A stretch of 64,000 nucleotides of DNA from an uncultured Clostridia bacterium (GTDB taxonomy: Bacteria > Bacillota > Clostridia > Oscillospirales > Ruminococcaceae), in contig CANQKD010000003.1 in the NCBI GenBank assembly GCA_947624375.1, positions 78,166 through 142,165 on the forward strand. Direction: 5' to 3'. The notes under the pieces are model-generated. The model saw only the letters and a program-made list of their open reading frames with translations. It was not told where the DNA came from and did not search any database. Positions 44,245 to 53,370 of the stretch are shown here, piece after piece. The position numbers were made by a program, and so were the translations under genes. The stretch's first letter is position 1. Every line of letters begins with the position of its first letter.

Positions 44245-45315
44245 ATGACAAAGAAGATAGCCGTTATAAAAGGCGACGGCATAGGTCCCGAGATAACAAA
44301 GCAGGCGATAGCCGTACTTGACAAAGTTGCCGAAAAATTCGGGCACAAGTTTGAATATTCCTATGTACTTATGGGCGGCTGCGCTATTGATGAAACGGGC
44401 GAACCGCTCCCGAAAGAGACCGTTGATATTTGCCTTGCAAGCGACAGCGTTCTGCTTGGCGCGGTGGGCGGCCCTAAGTGGGATAAAGGCGAGGGCTCAA
44501 AACGCCCCGAGGCAGGGCTTTTGGGGCTTCGCAAGGCGCTGGGGCTTTTTGCAAATTTAAGACCTGCCAGACTTTTTACGCCGCTGAAAGATGCCTGTCC
44601 TTTGAAAGATGAGGTAACCAAAGACGGTCTTGACCTTATAATAGTGCGCGAGCTTATAGGCGGCGCGTACTTCGGAGAGCGCACAACGGTCACAGAGAAC
44701 GGCATAACTACCGCCAACGACTGCATGACATACAGCGATTTTGAGATAGAGCGCATTGCACGCGTGGCTTTTGATCTTGCAGGAAAACGCCGCGGCAAGG
44801 TGACTTCGGTCGACAAGGCGAACGTGCTCGATACCTCGCGGCTGTGGAGAAAGATAGTGCATGAAGTTGCGAAAGATTATCCCGACATCTCTCTTGGCGA
44901 TATGCTTGTTGACAACACCGCGATGCAGCTGGTGCACTGCCCCTCGCAGTTTGATGTTATAGTTACCGAGAACCTGTTCGGCGATATTCTCTCGGACGAG
45001 GCATCTATGATAACGGGCAGCCTTGGCATGATACCATCTGCTTCTCTGGGCGAGGGGGTGCTGGGTCTTTACGAGCCTATACACGGCTCCGCGCCCGATA
45101 TTGCAGGCAAAGACATCGCAAACCCTATCGCTACTATTCTTTCTGCGGCTATGATGCTGAGATACTCTTTTGATATGCCGCAGGAGACCGAGGCTGTAGA
45201 AAACGCAGTAGCGCAGGTGCTTGAAGAGGGCTTGCGCACCGCCGATATAATGTCGGCAGGCTGCAAACAGGTCTCCTGCTCGGAAATGGGAAGGCTTATA
45301 GCAGAAAAAATATAA
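44245..45315 (+). CDS. leuB: 3-isopropylmalate dehydrogenase (356 aa)
   Basis: NAD-dependent oxidative decarboxylase, third step of the leucine branch. KIAVIKGDGIGPEITKQAI, VRELIGGAYFGERTT, the substrate/NAD motif NLFGDILSDEASMITGSLGM and EPIHGSAPDIAGKDIANPI are all present. AAAGGAG precedes the ATG. leuA is not in the window. A terminator follows directly. Confidence 0.97.
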   Translation: MTKKIAVIKGDGIGPEITKQAIAVLDKVAEKFGHKFEYSYVLMGGCAIDETGEPLPKETVDICLASDSVLLGAVGGPKWDKGEGSKRPEAGLLGLRKALGLFANLRPARLFTPLKDACPLKDEVTKDGLDLIIVRELIGGAYFGERTTVTENGITTANDCMTYSDFEIERIARVAFDLAGKRRGKVTSVDKANVLDTSRLWRKIVHEVAKDYPDISLGDMLVDNTAMQLVHCPSQFDVIVTENLFGDILSDEASMITGSLGMIPSASLGEGVLGLYEPIHGSAPDIAGKDIANPIATILSAAMMLRYSFDMPQETEAVENAVAQVLEEGLRTADIMSAGCKQVSCSEMGRLIAEKI

Positions 45316-45322
45316 CTTGCAG

Positions 45323-45348
45323 AAAAGACCGTTTTTGCGGTCTTTTTT
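45323..45348 (+). terminator. Terminator of leuCDB
   Basis: Perfect AAAAGACCG/CGGTCTTTT stem with a six-base loop and T-run. Confidence 0.9.
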
Positions 45349-45397
45349 GTACTTATAGAGCGATCGAAAATTTTTCAAAAAAATTTCGTTTAAACTA

Positions 45398-45426
45398 TTG
45401 ACAGAACGATATAAATATGTTATACT
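45398..45426 (+). promoter_or_regulatory. Upstream promoter of the NatAB-like operon
   Basis: TTGACA (45398-45403), 17-bp spacer, TATACT (45421-45426), about 615 bases before the first gene. Confidence 0.7.
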
Positions 45427-45559
45427 GTATATATCAGATATACACAGTTTGCAAAATATCTCATAGTAAATTATATTGACATTTTGTACAACGGCAGAGC
45501 CATGCAATTGTAACAATTGATAAAATTGCCGAAAATCGCGAAGAATATGTAAAATACTA

Positions 45560-45588
45560 TTGCAAATATCCTGCCGCTGTGGTAAACT
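45560..45588 (+). promoter_or_regulatory. Second promoter candidate of the NatAB-like operon
   Basis: TTGCAA (45560-45565), 17-bp spacer, TAAACT (45583-45588), ending a few bases before the GTTAGAAGT-type repeat. Confidence 0.5.
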
Positions 45589-45593
45589 GATGT

Positions 45594-45999
45594 TAGCAGT
45601 TAGAAGTAAGAGGTTAGAGGTTAGAAATGGTTTTGCGAATTTTGCGCGTGCTTGCCATTTCCGCAGTTTAGATAGAAGCAAGAGGCAAGAAATTGCTTTT
45701 TACAGTTTAGTGCATATTTTTCAAAACGCTCATCTTGCTTCTTTCTTCTCATTATTTGCTTCTAAAAATCAACCCATACCCATCTAAAAAGAGAAGTCTC
45801 TGGCAGTATATTCTTCCAGCGGCGTGAGGGGAAAGTGATATAATGTGGGTGAGTGGGCGTGGAAAAGTGTGGCGGTGAGCGGTGTTTGCTGGGCGCGTTT
45901 CTTGCTTCTTGCCTCTTGGTAAATCTCAGGTATGAAAAAACGTCGCAAGCCTTAGTAAACATTTCTTACTTCTAACTTCTCACTTCTGACTTCTGATAG
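45594..45999. repeat. Inverted repeat element built of GTTAGAAGT-like units, about 400 bp
   Basis: No gene is supported here. The left arm (about 45597-45630) and right arm (about 45961-45996) are imperfect inverted copies of tandem 7-9 base units (GTTAGAAGTAAGAGGTTAG on the left; the complement of CTAACTTCTCACTTCTGAC on the right). A second nested pair, AGAAGCAAGAGGCAAGAAA (about 45674) and TTTCTTGCTTCTTGCCTCTTG-like (about 45898), lies inside. A GAAATGG/CCATTTC hairpin sits in the left arm. It lies between the promoters and the first gene of the transporter operon. It is unrelated in sequence to the GC-rich hairpin elements. Confidence 0.7.
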
Positions 46000-46042
46000 C
46001 GCAATTATAATTTATCAACAATTTTATAATGGAGGTATTAAC

Positions 46043-46831
46043 ATGACAGATGCTTATCCGCCGAATGAGGAGAACGTTCTGGAAGTGCGCGGACTCTCAA
46101 AGCAGTACAAAAAGGGCGTTTACGCAAGCGAAAAGGTGTCGTTTGACATACGCGCGGGCGAGGTGTTTGCGCTGATAGGCCCAAACGGCGCAGGCAAAAC
46201 TACCACTATCAGAATGATAGCCACGCTTCTGAAAGCCACCGAGGGCGATGCTCTGGTCGCAGGGCACAGCATTCTTACCGAGCCCGGCAAGGTCAGGGAG
46301 AACATAACCTATCTGCCGGACGAGGCAGGCGCTTACAAGTCGATGACGGGCATGAATTATCTGAAATTTATGGCAGGCATATTCGCGCCCGACAAACAGT
46401 CAGCCGATGAATACGTAAAACGCGCGGTTGATATGTGCGGTCTGGGCGACAGGCTGGAAGACAAGATAGGCAGCTACTCGCGCGGTATGATAAGAAAGCT
46501 TCTGCTCTCGCGTGCGGTAATGTCGCACCCCAAGCTCGCGATACTTGACGAGCCCACGAGCGGTCTTGACATACTTAACGCACTGGAGATAAGGCGAATG
46601 ATAAGAGATCTTGCCGCTACATACAAAATGGGCTTTCTGCTGAGCTCTCACAATATGCTTGAAATTGAATTTGTGAGCGACAGGGTGGGCATTATAGCAA
46701 ACGGTCATCTGCTGAATGTCGGCACACCGGCAGAGCTTAAAGCACAGTACGGCGTTGATAACCTTGAACAAGTATTTGAAAGGGTGGTGAAGGATAATGA
46801 AATTCATGTATCTTCTGAAGAAGGAGCTTAA
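46043..46831 (+). CDS. ABC transporter ATP-binding protein, NatA-like (262 aa)
   Basis: ATPase of a NatAB-like exporter, a family whose founder extrudes sodium in Bacillus. Walker A GPNGAGKTTT, YLPDEAGAYKSMTG after the Q-loop region, signature YSRGMIRKLL (a degenerate LSGGQ, common in this family), Walker B LAILDEPTSGLD, switch SSHNMLEIE. GGAGGT precedes the ATG. The last 35 bases overlap the permease gene. Confidence 0.9.
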   Translation: MTDAYPPNEENVLEVRGLSKQYKKGVYASEKVSFDIRAGEVFALIGPNGAGKTTTIRMIATLLKATEGDALVAGHSILTEPGKVRENITYLPDEAGAYKSMTGMNYLKFMAGIFAPDKQSADEYVKRAVDMCGLGDRLEDKIGSYSRGMIRKLLLSRAVMSHPKLAILDEPTSGLDILNALEIRRMIRDLAATYKMGFLLSSHNMLEIEFVSDRVGIIANGHLLNVGTPAELKAQYGVDNLEQVFERVVKDNEIHVSSEEGA

Positions 46832-48131
46832 AGAACTTCTTACCCCGACTACTATAGTGATACTGGTGCTGTGCGTTTTCGGTCTTACGGCTCTGGGCTC
46901 TATTATGGACGACCAAATTGAAGAGGGTTCGGAAGAGACCGGAAAGATAAACATCTGCGACCAGGACAAAGGCACGTTTTCGGGCGCGATAATTGAGGCT
47001 TTGAAAGCCGCAGAATATGAAGTAAACGAAGTTGAGATCACCGGCGATGACTATGTTCAGCAGCTCAAAGACCTTGACCTTACAAGCGTTGTTATCATTC
47101 CGCAGGGCTTTGACCAGCAGATGCAGGATATAATAAATTCCGGCGCAGGGGTAAAGCTTAACCCGGTCAATATTGAAATGGTATCGCGGCTGGAGAGCCT
47201 TTCGCTTACCGGCAATATGGAAGACGGCTCGATGATGGCAACTTCGGCTATTGACAGCGCGGTAAAGACGGTGGTATACTCAAAAATGGGCGTTACCGCC
47301 GAGCAGATGGTAATGCTTGAAGCCCCCGTTGCGCTGAAAGAAACCACGATAGTCGGTGACAAGCAGGCTGAGGCATCGGCTACAATGCTTTCCGCATACG
47401 TTATGATGTCTTCAATGTTCGTGCCGATAGTTATCTTCCTGCTGATAATATATTCTTCGCAGATGATAATGAACGCGGTGGCTACCGAGAAGATAGACAA
47501 AACGCTTGAAACGCTGCTTTCCGCGCCTATAAGCAGACTTTCTGTACTGCTTGCAAAAATGACGGCAGCGTCTGTAGTTTCGGCTTTGTACGCTGTGGCG
47601 TTTTTGATAGGCTTCAAAGACATGATGGGCGGCATGACTGATACTATCTCGGGCGCTATAGATTCCTCTGTTGTATCGCAGCTGGGTCTTGACCTTTCAA
47701 TGGGCGGTTACATAATGCTCGTGGCGCAGATGTTCTTATCACTCCTGATAACCCTTGCAATATCGCTTATATTGGGAGCTCTGGCGAAAGATGCGAAATC
47801 ATCACAAACGCTTTTGCTGCCAATAATGGGCATGGTAATGATACCTTACATGATATCGCTGTTTACGGATATAAGCGCCTTAGGCCCGTTCAAGTGGGTA
47901 CTGTATGCAATTCCGTATAGTCACACATTTATGGCGCAGACTAACATTATACTGCATGATATGCCTGCATACTTCGGCGGACTTATCTATCAGCTTGTGC
48001 TGCTTATAATCTGCATGGGCTGCGCTGTGAAGATGTTCACATCTGACAAGATATTCACGCTGAACTTAAATTTCGGCGAGAGAAAAAGCAAGTACGCCAA
48101 GGCAAGAAAAAAGTTTGGCGTTAAACAATGA
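46797..48131 (+). CDS. ABC transporter permease, NatB-like (444 aa)
   Basis: Membrane subunit for the preceding ATPase. N-terminal helix (about 18-36), an outside domain (about 40-195) containing VVIIPQGFDQQMQDIIN and NAVATEKIDKTLETLLSAPI, the coupling motif of NatB/ABC-2 family permeases, then five further helices. It starts inside the ATPase gene (35-bp overlap) with GGTGAAGGA as ribosome site, so synthesis is coupled. Sodium as substrate is only a family-based guess. Confidence 0.9.
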   Translation: MKFMYLLKKELKELLTPTTIVILVLCVFGLTALGSIMDDQIEEGSEETGKINICDQDKGTFSGAIIEALKAAEYEVNEVEITGDDYVQQLKDLDLTSVVIIPQGFDQQMQDIINSGAGVKLNPVNIEMVSRLESLSLTGNMEDGSMMATSAIDSAVKTVVYSKMGVTAEQMVMLEAPVALKETTIVGDKQAEASATMLSAYVMMSSMFVPIVIFLLIIYSSQMIMNAVATEKIDKTLETLLSAPISRLSVLLAKMTAASVVSALYAVAFLIGFKDMMGGMTDTISGAIDSSVVSQLGLDLSMGGYIMLVAQMFLSLLITLAISLILGALAKDAKSSQTLLLPIMGMVMIPYMISLFTDISALGPFKWVLYAIPYSHTFMAQTNIILHDMPAYFGGLIYQLVLLIICMGCAVKMFTSDKIFTLNLNFGERKSKYAKARKKFGVKQ

Positions 48132-48152
48132 TCCTGAAAGGAAGCAATTTTA

Positions 48153-49247
48153 ATGTACAAAAAAATACTGTGCGCCGCCGTGGCGCTGACAATGTGCCTG
48201 TGCACGGCAGGCTGCTCTGACAAAGACGATTCTTCTGTAGTATCTTCATCGCAGGCAGACAGCTCTTTGGCAGTGGAAACCACCGTCCCCGAAAGTTCTT
48301 CGCAAGCAGAAACTACAACTGAAAGTTCATCTCAGGCAGAAACAACAACTGCCGACAACTCATCTCAGCCCGAGCCTGCGGAGCAAGAATCGGACATTAC
48401 CCCTGCCATGTGGAAGGTAGAAGGCGAAAAGGGCAACACCGTTTATTTTCTGGGCTCTATGCACGCGCTTGACGATAGCTGCTACCCTCTGCCGAATGAG
48501 ATAACCGATGCTTACAACGCCAGCGACAGCCTTGCGGTAGAGTGTGATATTTTCGCATATATGAGCGACTTTGCATCGCAGATGGAGCTTGTGGAAAGTA
48601 TGCTGTATCAGGACGGCACTACCATTGCAGACCACATTGATGCGGATCTTTACGAATCTGCCAAGCAGATACTTACCGATGCAGGGCTGTATATGCCGCT
48701 GTATGATATGTACAACGTTACCATGTGGTCGTCTCTGATAGAAGAAGCTATGATGCTTGATGCAGGGCTTGACAGCACCAAGGGACTTGATATGCAGATG
48801 CTCACCACCGCTCACGAAGAGGACAAGGATATTATCGAGATAGAGTCGGCAGAATTTCAGAATGAGCTTTTGTATTCTCAGCCCGAAGAGTTCAACAATT
48901 TCATGCTGGAGACATACGTTTACTACTATGAAGACCAGTGTGAGGAGCTTGAAAAGTCGTTTGAGCTGTGGAAAGCAGGCGACATGAAAGAGTATATTGA
49001 GACCGAAGATGAGTTTGGCGACATCGACATTGAGATAAGCGATGAGCTGCAAGCCATGATAGACAACTATAACAAACAGCTGCTCGATGACCGCAACAAA
49101 GGCATGGTCGAAAAAGCAAAAGATATGATAGACGGCGGACAGAATGTGTTCTACGTTGTCGGCGCGGCGCATTTCTACAGCGAGACGGGTATTCTCAAAG
49201 GTCTTGAAGATGCAGGCTACACCGTTGAAGAAATTCAGTATGACTAA
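48153..49247 (+). CDS. TraB/GumN family lipoprotein (364 aa)
   Basis: Secreted TraB/GumN-type protein, distantly related to TIKI and erythromycin-esterase-like metal peptidases. Signal peptide with lipobox CTAGC, then a Ser/Thr/Gln repeat linker (ESSSQAETT units twice). The domain begins MWKVEGEKGNTVYFLGSMHA, where GSMH supplies the first conserved His, continues with LAVECDIFAY (conserved Glu), DDRNKGMVEKAKDMI (conserved Arg-Asn) and ends FYVVGAAHFYSETG with GAAH. All four signature sites are intact. It follows the NatAB-like genes by 21 bases and shares their terminator. Confidence 0.92.
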   Translation: MYKKILCAAVALTMCLCTAGCSDKDDSSVVSSSQADSSLAVETTVPESSSQAETTTESSSQAETTTADNSSQPEPAEQESDITPAMWKVEGEKGNTVYFLGSMHALDDSCYPLPNEITDAYNASDSLAVECDIFAYMSDFASQMELVESMLYQDGTTIADHIDADLYESAKQILTDAGLYMPLYDMYNVTMWSSLIEEAMMLDAGLDSTKGLDMQMLTTAHEEDKDIIEIESAEFQNELLYSQPEEFNNFMLETYVYYYEDQCEELEKSFELWKAGDMKEYIETEDEFGDIDIEISDELQAMIDNYNKQLLDDRNKGMVEKAKDMIDGGQNVFYVVGAAHFYSETGILKGLEDAGYTVEEIQYD

Positions 49248-49271
49248 CAGCATTGCTCTATAAAACAAAAA

Positions 49272-49306
49272 CAGGCAGGTACTTATTTGTACCTGTCTGT
49301 ATTTTT
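49272..49306 (+). terminator. Terminator of the NatAB-TraB operon
   Basis: Eleven-bp stem CAGGCAGGTAC/GTACCTGTCTG with a six-base loop, followed by TATTTTT. Confidence 0.85.
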
Positions 49307-49325
49307 ATCCGAGAAAAGATCGCTG

Positions 49326-49937
49326 TCATTCTGTATAGATGTAAAAAATATCGCCCGTCTCGTTGCATATAAAGCTGCGGTCGTTCAGCTTGTAATACAT
49401 TCTTCCGTCCATATCCGTAAAAATATCAGCCGAATCTCCCACATTCCGCAAAGCAATTATTTTTCCGTCAAGAGTTACCATTACATATGCACCGTCAAAC
49501 CAGCTTTCAACACAGAACAGCGCCACTACCAAAGCGCAGGCGATAAGCCCTGCTGACTCTACAATAAGCGCTCCTCCCAAAAAGGCTGCCACCGATCTGA
49601 AAAACGAAAGCCCTATGCCGTATCCTATACCATGCCTTATGATAGTAATGACAGTTGGCAGCGCCAGCATTGCTATTGAGAGCGCAAGTATCAGCGGCGG
49701 TCTGAGCGGTATGTGACTTATCATGTCATCTTTTGTGACAACTATCAGCAATAAAAATGAGCCCAGCGCATAGATAACAAGTGTCAGGATACCAAAAAAT
49801 CTTATCCTTCTTTTTACGGTATAACGATAACATTTTACGAAAGCCGCAAACACATATTTAAGTATAAAAAATGCCGTCCCCGTCAGCAATATCACCACTA
49901 TGATGCTGACTGCAATATTTCCGGTATCTCTGCCCAT
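49326..49937 (-). CDS. Multi-pass membrane protein of unknown function (203 aa)
   Basis: Not recognised. The ATG at 49937 begins one base after the stop of the upstream gene, indicating coupling. About five hydrophobic helices occupy residues 8-150 (for example IAVSIIVVILLTGTAFFIL and GGALIVESAGLIACALVVAL), then a short soluble tail of beta-like repeats (VTLDGKIIALRNVGD, FTDMDGRMYYKLND, NETGDIFYIYTE) that look like three small hairpins. Pairs with the 135-residue membrane protein. Confidence 0.75.
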   Translation of the reverse strand: MGRDTGNIAVSIIVVILLTGTAFFILKYVFAAFVKCYRYTVKRRIRFFGILTLVIYALGSFLLLIVVTKDDMISHIPLRPPLILALSIAMLALPTVITIIRHGIGYGIGLSFFRSVAAFLGGALIVESAGLIACALVVALFCVESWFDGAYVMVTLDGKIIALRNVGDSADIFTDMDGRMYYKLNDRSFICNETGDIFYIYTE

Positions 49938-49938
49938 A

Positions 49939-50346
49939 TCACTTTTCCCTGCTGACCGCAAGCCTTATTAGCCCTTTTATGCCGACTACATATACATAAA
50001 TCGAGCACACCATGGCTATCATTAAGTTTACAAGAAAAAGTATCCAGCTGCTGCTGTGAAAAGCAGCTAAAAACGGGAAGAACATAAATTTCCAGTCAAT
50101 AGCCCATACAAAACAGGCTAACACTCCGCAAAGAAGCATAAGAATCGTCATACCTAGTGCAATTAATATCGACAGAGGCGAAGAAATAGAAATAGCTCCC
50201 GTTATTACCCACATTGCCACGACTGCTACGGTCATTATCACCCCAAATACAACACCAATTATGAAGCGTGTCCTCAAAGACGATATGGGCATAGTTTTCG
50301 TCTTCTCCGTCAGTTCTGCAAACGTTGTTTTCATGTAATCAAACAT
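49939..50346 (-). CDS. Small multi-pass membrane protein of unknown function (135 aa)
   Basis: Not recognised. AAGGAGAGG lies six bases before the ATG. About four hydrophobic segments follow a hydrophilic N-terminus (MFDYMKTTFAELTEKTKTM). It ends KGLIRLAVSREK, one base ahead of the next gene's ATG. It is divergent from a small XRE regulator across a 122-base gap, so that regulator may control the pair. Confidence 0.7.
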   Translation of the reverse strand: MFDYMKTTFAELTEKTKTMPISSLRTRFIIGVVFGVIMTVAVVAMWVITGAISISSPLSILIALGMTILMLLCGVLACFVWAIDWKFMFFPFLAAFHSSSWILFLVNLMIAMVCSIYVYVVGIKGLIRLAVSREK

Positions 50347-50468
50347 TATAACCTCTCCTTTTTAATCTAATGTGATTGTTTTACATACTAATTATAATCT
50401 ATTTAAGTTATAATGTCAATAGCTTTTTGTCATTTGTGGTACAATAATTTTGAAACGAGGTGTCACGA

Positions 50469-50804
50469 ATGGCTTTATACAGCAGAATACGTCAGCTGCG
50501 TGAGGATTCTGATAAAACTCAGGCAGAATTAGCCGAATATCTCGCTACTACAGCCCAATATTACGGCAAGTATGAAAAAGGCGAACGCGAACTGCCGTTT
50601 TGCAGGGCAATACAGATAGCGGATTACTACAATGTATCTTTGGATTATCTGGCAGGAAGGAGCGCTGCCAGAAATACAGCCGATCAGGGGCTTTCAGACG
50701 AAGAACGGCTGCTGATAGAACGTTACCGACAGCTTTCTGAATATAATAAGGGCAAACATGATCTTCTGATAGAGCAGCTTATCAGGCAGCAAGGCATAAA
50801 ATAA
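50469..50804 (+). CDS. XRE family helix-turn-helix regulator (111 aa)
   Basis: Cro/CI-type DNA-binding protein. The ATG at 50469 has GAGGTG seven bases upstream. HTH: IRQLREDSDKTQAELAEYLA, TTAQYYGKYEKGERELPFCR, AIQIADYYNVSLDYLAGRS, all typical of XRE regulators. The C-terminal 40 residues are helical and charged. Divergent from the two membrane-protein genes. Confidence 0.92.
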   Translation: MALYSRIRQLREDSDKTQAELAEYLATTAQYYGKYEKGERELPFCRAIQIADYYNVSLDYLAGRSAARNTADQGLSDEERLLIERYRQLSEYNKGKHDLLIEQLIRQQGIK

Positions 50805-50823
50805 TATTGACAGGACAAAAAAT

Positions 50824-50850
50824 ACCGCTCTGCTTTGTTGCAGGGCGGTG
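50824..50850. terminator. Bidirectional terminator between the XRE gene and hydE
   Basis: Perfect ten-bp stem ACCGCTCTGC/GCAGGGCGGT (one G-T) with T-rich tracts on both sides, between convergent genes. Confidence 0.85.
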
Positions 50851-50853
50851 CTT

Positions 50854-51891
50854 TTATTTATGGTCTCCGCGTGAGAGGTCTATGTGATAACCTATGCTTT
50901 CCATGCGGCATGCGAGATCTTTAAGGGCATCTGCGCTTTCGCTGCCGGTAGAGATCTTGCCGTCGTAAAGCATATATTTTTTCCTTACCGACATCGGCGA
51001 AAGGTTGGGCATTATTACGTTTGCGCCTGCCAGTATACCGCGCTCTCTGCCCGTGCCGCTTGCAGTGCCAAGAGCCGTTGTGGCAGGTACAAGAGCGTGC
51101 GGCAGCATAATTCTTGACAGAGAGAGCAAAAACACGGTAAGGTCAACATCGCCGCTTTTTTCATTTGCAAACGGCGTGTCTTTGTGCGGTATGAACGGAC
51201 CTATTCCCACCATATGCGGCTTCAGTGTACCTAAATATATCATATCTTCCGCCAAATGCTCAGCCGTCTGAAAAGGCGTGCCTACCATCATTCCTGCGCC
51301 CGTCTGGTAGCCGAGCTCTTTAAGCTGCGAAAGGCAATTCATGCGGTTTTTAAGGCTCATGCTTTCGGGGTGCAGCTTAGAGTAGTGCCATTCATTCGCC
51401 GTTTCATGCCGCAAGAGATATCTGTCTGCACCTGCCTCGCGGTAAGCTTTGTATTCCTCATAACTTTTCTCACCTATCGACAGCGTAACGCAGCAGTCGG
51501 GGTGATGTTTTTTTATACTGCTCACAATGTCGCATATCTCGCCGCAGCTGTAGTGAAGGTCTTCCCCACCCTGCAACACAAACGTATGAAGCCCAAGCCG
51601 GCTGCCATGTTCGCAGCACTCAAGAATTTCATCTTTAGTAAGCCTGTAGCGTTCGCATTTGAGGTTTGACCGCCGTATACCGCAGTAATAGCAATCATTT
51701 TTGCAGTAGTTTGAAACTTCTATAAGACCTCTGATATACACCGACTTTCCATAAATGCTCTGAGCTATGCCGCGTGCTTTTTGTGCGGCGTATTGCGCAT
51801 CTTCTTCGGTATATGAAGATATCAAAGATACAAACTCGTCCTTTTCCAAAAGCTGCTTTTCCAGCTTGTCCAATAAAAATTTGTTGTCCAT
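50854..51891 (-). CDS. hydE: [FeFe]-hydrogenase H-cluster maturase HydE (345 aa)
   Basis: Radical SAM enzyme that helps build the diiron site of [FeFe]-hydrogenase. The ATG at 51891 has GGAGAG upstream; longer frames into tsaD are rejected. The SAM cluster motif is NYCKNDCYYCGIR (CxxxCxxC), and VLQGGEDLHY, LRHETANEWHYSKLHP and MMVGTPFQTAEHLAEDM are HydE-like. Final gene of the dus-rsmI-rimI-tsaD-hydE run; hydF, hydG and the hydrogenase are not in the window. It shows the organism likely disposes of electrons as H2. BioB/PylB-like relatives are alternatives but fit less well. Confidence 0.9.
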   Translation of the reverse strand: MDNKFLLDKLEKQLLEKDEFVSLISSYTEEDAQYAAQKARGIAQSIYGKSVYIRGLIEVSNYCKNDCYYCGIRRSNLKCERYRLTKDEILECCEHGSRLGLHTFVLQGGEDLHYSCGEICDIVSSIKKHHPDCCVTLSIGEKSYEEYKAYREAGADRYLLRHETANEWHYSKLHPESMSLKNRMNCLSQLKELGYQTGAGMMVGTPFQTAEHLAEDMIYLGTLKPHMVGIGPFIPHKDTPFANEKSGDVDLTVFLLSLSRIMLPHALVPATTALGTASGTGRERGILAGANVIMPNLSPMSVRKKYMLYDGKISTGSESADALKDLACRMESIGYHIDLSRGDHK

Positions 51892-51895
51892 TTTA

Positions 51896-52915
51896 TTACT
51901 CTCCGTAAATGCTGTCAAGCGGCAGAGTTGCAATACCGTTAAGACTCTCGTCTGCGCGCCTGCCTGCAAGATAGTCATAATAAGCCTGGCAGCCTATCAT
52001 AGCTGCATTGTCGCCGCAGTATTTAAGCTGGGGCAGATACAGCTTTATACCGCGCTCGCCGCAGGCTTTTTGCATAGCCGCCCTCACGCCGCTGTTTGCA
52101 GATACGCCGCCCACCACCGAAAGCTTTTTAAAACCGTATCTGTCGGCGGCAAGCATAGTTTTCTGCACAAGAATATCGCACACGGTCTTTTGGTAAGATG
52201 CCGCAATATCGCACTGTGAAAGCTCCTCGCCTCGCTGCTGCGCATTGTGAACGAGATTTACCACCGCAGTTTTTAGTCCCGAAAAAGAAAAGTCAAACTC
52301 GCTGCCTGCCACCTTCGGGTGAGGGAAAGAAAACGCCGTCGGGTCGCCTTTTTTTGCGGCTTCGTCTATATACTTTCCGCCCGGGTATTCAAAACCTATC
52401 ATTCGCGCCGCCTTGTCAAGAGCCTCACCTGCCGCATCGTCGCGCGTTCTGCCCAGAACGGTAAACTTTGTGTAGTCCTCAACATGAACGATGTTCGTAT
52501 TGCCGCCGCTTATAACAAGGCAAAGGTAGGGCGGCTTCAGATCGCTATGGGAGATATAATTCGCCGCTATGTGCCCTGCTATGTGGTGCACGGGTATAAG
52601 CGGTTTGCCTGCCGCCATTGCAAGACCCTTTGCAAAACTTATGCCGACAAGCAGCGCGCCTATAAGCCCCGGCGCATATGTCACCGCCACTGCATCTATG
52701 TCTTCAAGTGTACAGTTCGCATCTTCAAGAGCCTTTTGCGCTACTGCATAAATGCTCTCACTGTGCATACGCGAGGCTATCTCCGGCACAACGCCCCCGT
52801 AAAGTCTGTGCGCATCTATCTGTGTTGCCACAACGTTCGACAGTACCTTTGTACCGTCCTCAACCACCGCGCACGCGGTCTCATCGCATGAGCTTTCTAT
52901 TGCAAGTATCTTCAT
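51896..52915 (-). CDS. tsaD: tRNA threonylcarbamoyltransferase subunit TsaD (339 aa)
   Basis: Catalyses t6A modification of tRNAs reading ANN codons, with TsaB and TsaE. MKILAIESSCDETACAVVED, the metal-binding HHIAGHIAAN (HxxxH), LVISGGNTNIV, DDAAGEALDKAARMIGF and LSVVGGVSANSGVR are all present at family-typical positions. Its ATG overlaps the rimI stop (ATGA). Confidence 0.97.
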   Translation of the reverse strand: MKILAIESSCDETACAVVEDGTKVLSNVVATQIDAHRLYGGVVPEIASRMHSESIYAVAQKALEDANCTLEDIDAVAVTYAPGLIGALLVGISFAKGLAMAAGKPLIPVHHIAGHIAANYISHSDLKPPYLCLVISGGNTNIVHVEDYTKFTVLGRTRDDAAGEALDKAARMIGFEYPGGKYIDEAAKKGDPTAFSFPHPKVAGSEFDFSFSGLKTAVVNLVHNAQQRGEELSQCDIAASYQKTVCDILVQKTMLAADRYGFKKLSVVGGVSANSGVRAAMQKACGERGIKLYLPQLKYCGDNAAMIGCQAYYDYLAGRRADESLNGIATLPLDSIYGE

Positions 52916-53370
52916 TTCATCACTACCCGTTTTAAGTATTTTGTCATAAGGTCGGCATCTTCTGTGGGCTGCTCGTAAAAGCCCCTGCGAGTGCCTACTT
53001 TTATATATCCCATGCTTTTGTATAGCCTTATCGCCGCTTCGTTGCTTTGCCGCACTTCAAGAGTTATAAACTCCGCCTCGTCGGTCGCGCTGTCTTCAAG
53101 AGCCTGCATAAGCGCCCTGCCTATGCCCTTTCTGCGATATAATGCCTTTACACCAATGTTGTTTATATAGCACTCGCCCATGATCTCTCGCATATCCGCA
53201 AAACCTGCTATCTCTCCGCCTGCCTGTGCTACCAAAATAGTTGCGCTTTTGTTATTAAGCTCGTCTGCAAAAGCCTGCTCGCTCCAAGGCTGTGTAAAAA
53301 GCTCTTTTTCTATAGCCGCAACATGAGGTATATCGTCGGCTGTCATTTTTCTTATCACAAACTCACTCAT
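52912..53370 (-). CDS. rimI: Ribosomal protein-alanine N-acetyltransferase RimI-like (152 aa)
   Basis: GNAT-fold acetyltransferase, probably acting on ribosomal protein bS18 or other N-termini. The ATG at 53370 has GGAG eight bases upstream and overlaps the end of rsmI. The acetyl-CoA loop is YRRKGIGRALMQAL, with ITLEVRQSNEAAIRLYKSMGY following, as in RimI. Next to tsaD as in many Firmicutes; tsaB is not here. Confidence 0.92.
   Translation of the reverse strand: MSEFVIRKMTADDIPHVAAIEKELFTQPWSEQAFADELNNKSATILVAQAGGEIAGFADMREIMGECYINNIGVKALYRRKGIGRALMQALEDSATDEAEFITLEVRQSNEAAIRLYKSMGYIKVGTRRGFYEQPTEDADLMTKYLKRVVMK

Noticed and set aside
45594..45999. CRISPR-like reading of the GTTAGAAGT repeats
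   Set aside because: Units are 7-9 bases, degenerate, without unique spacers, and arranged as inverted arms; no cas genes are in the window.
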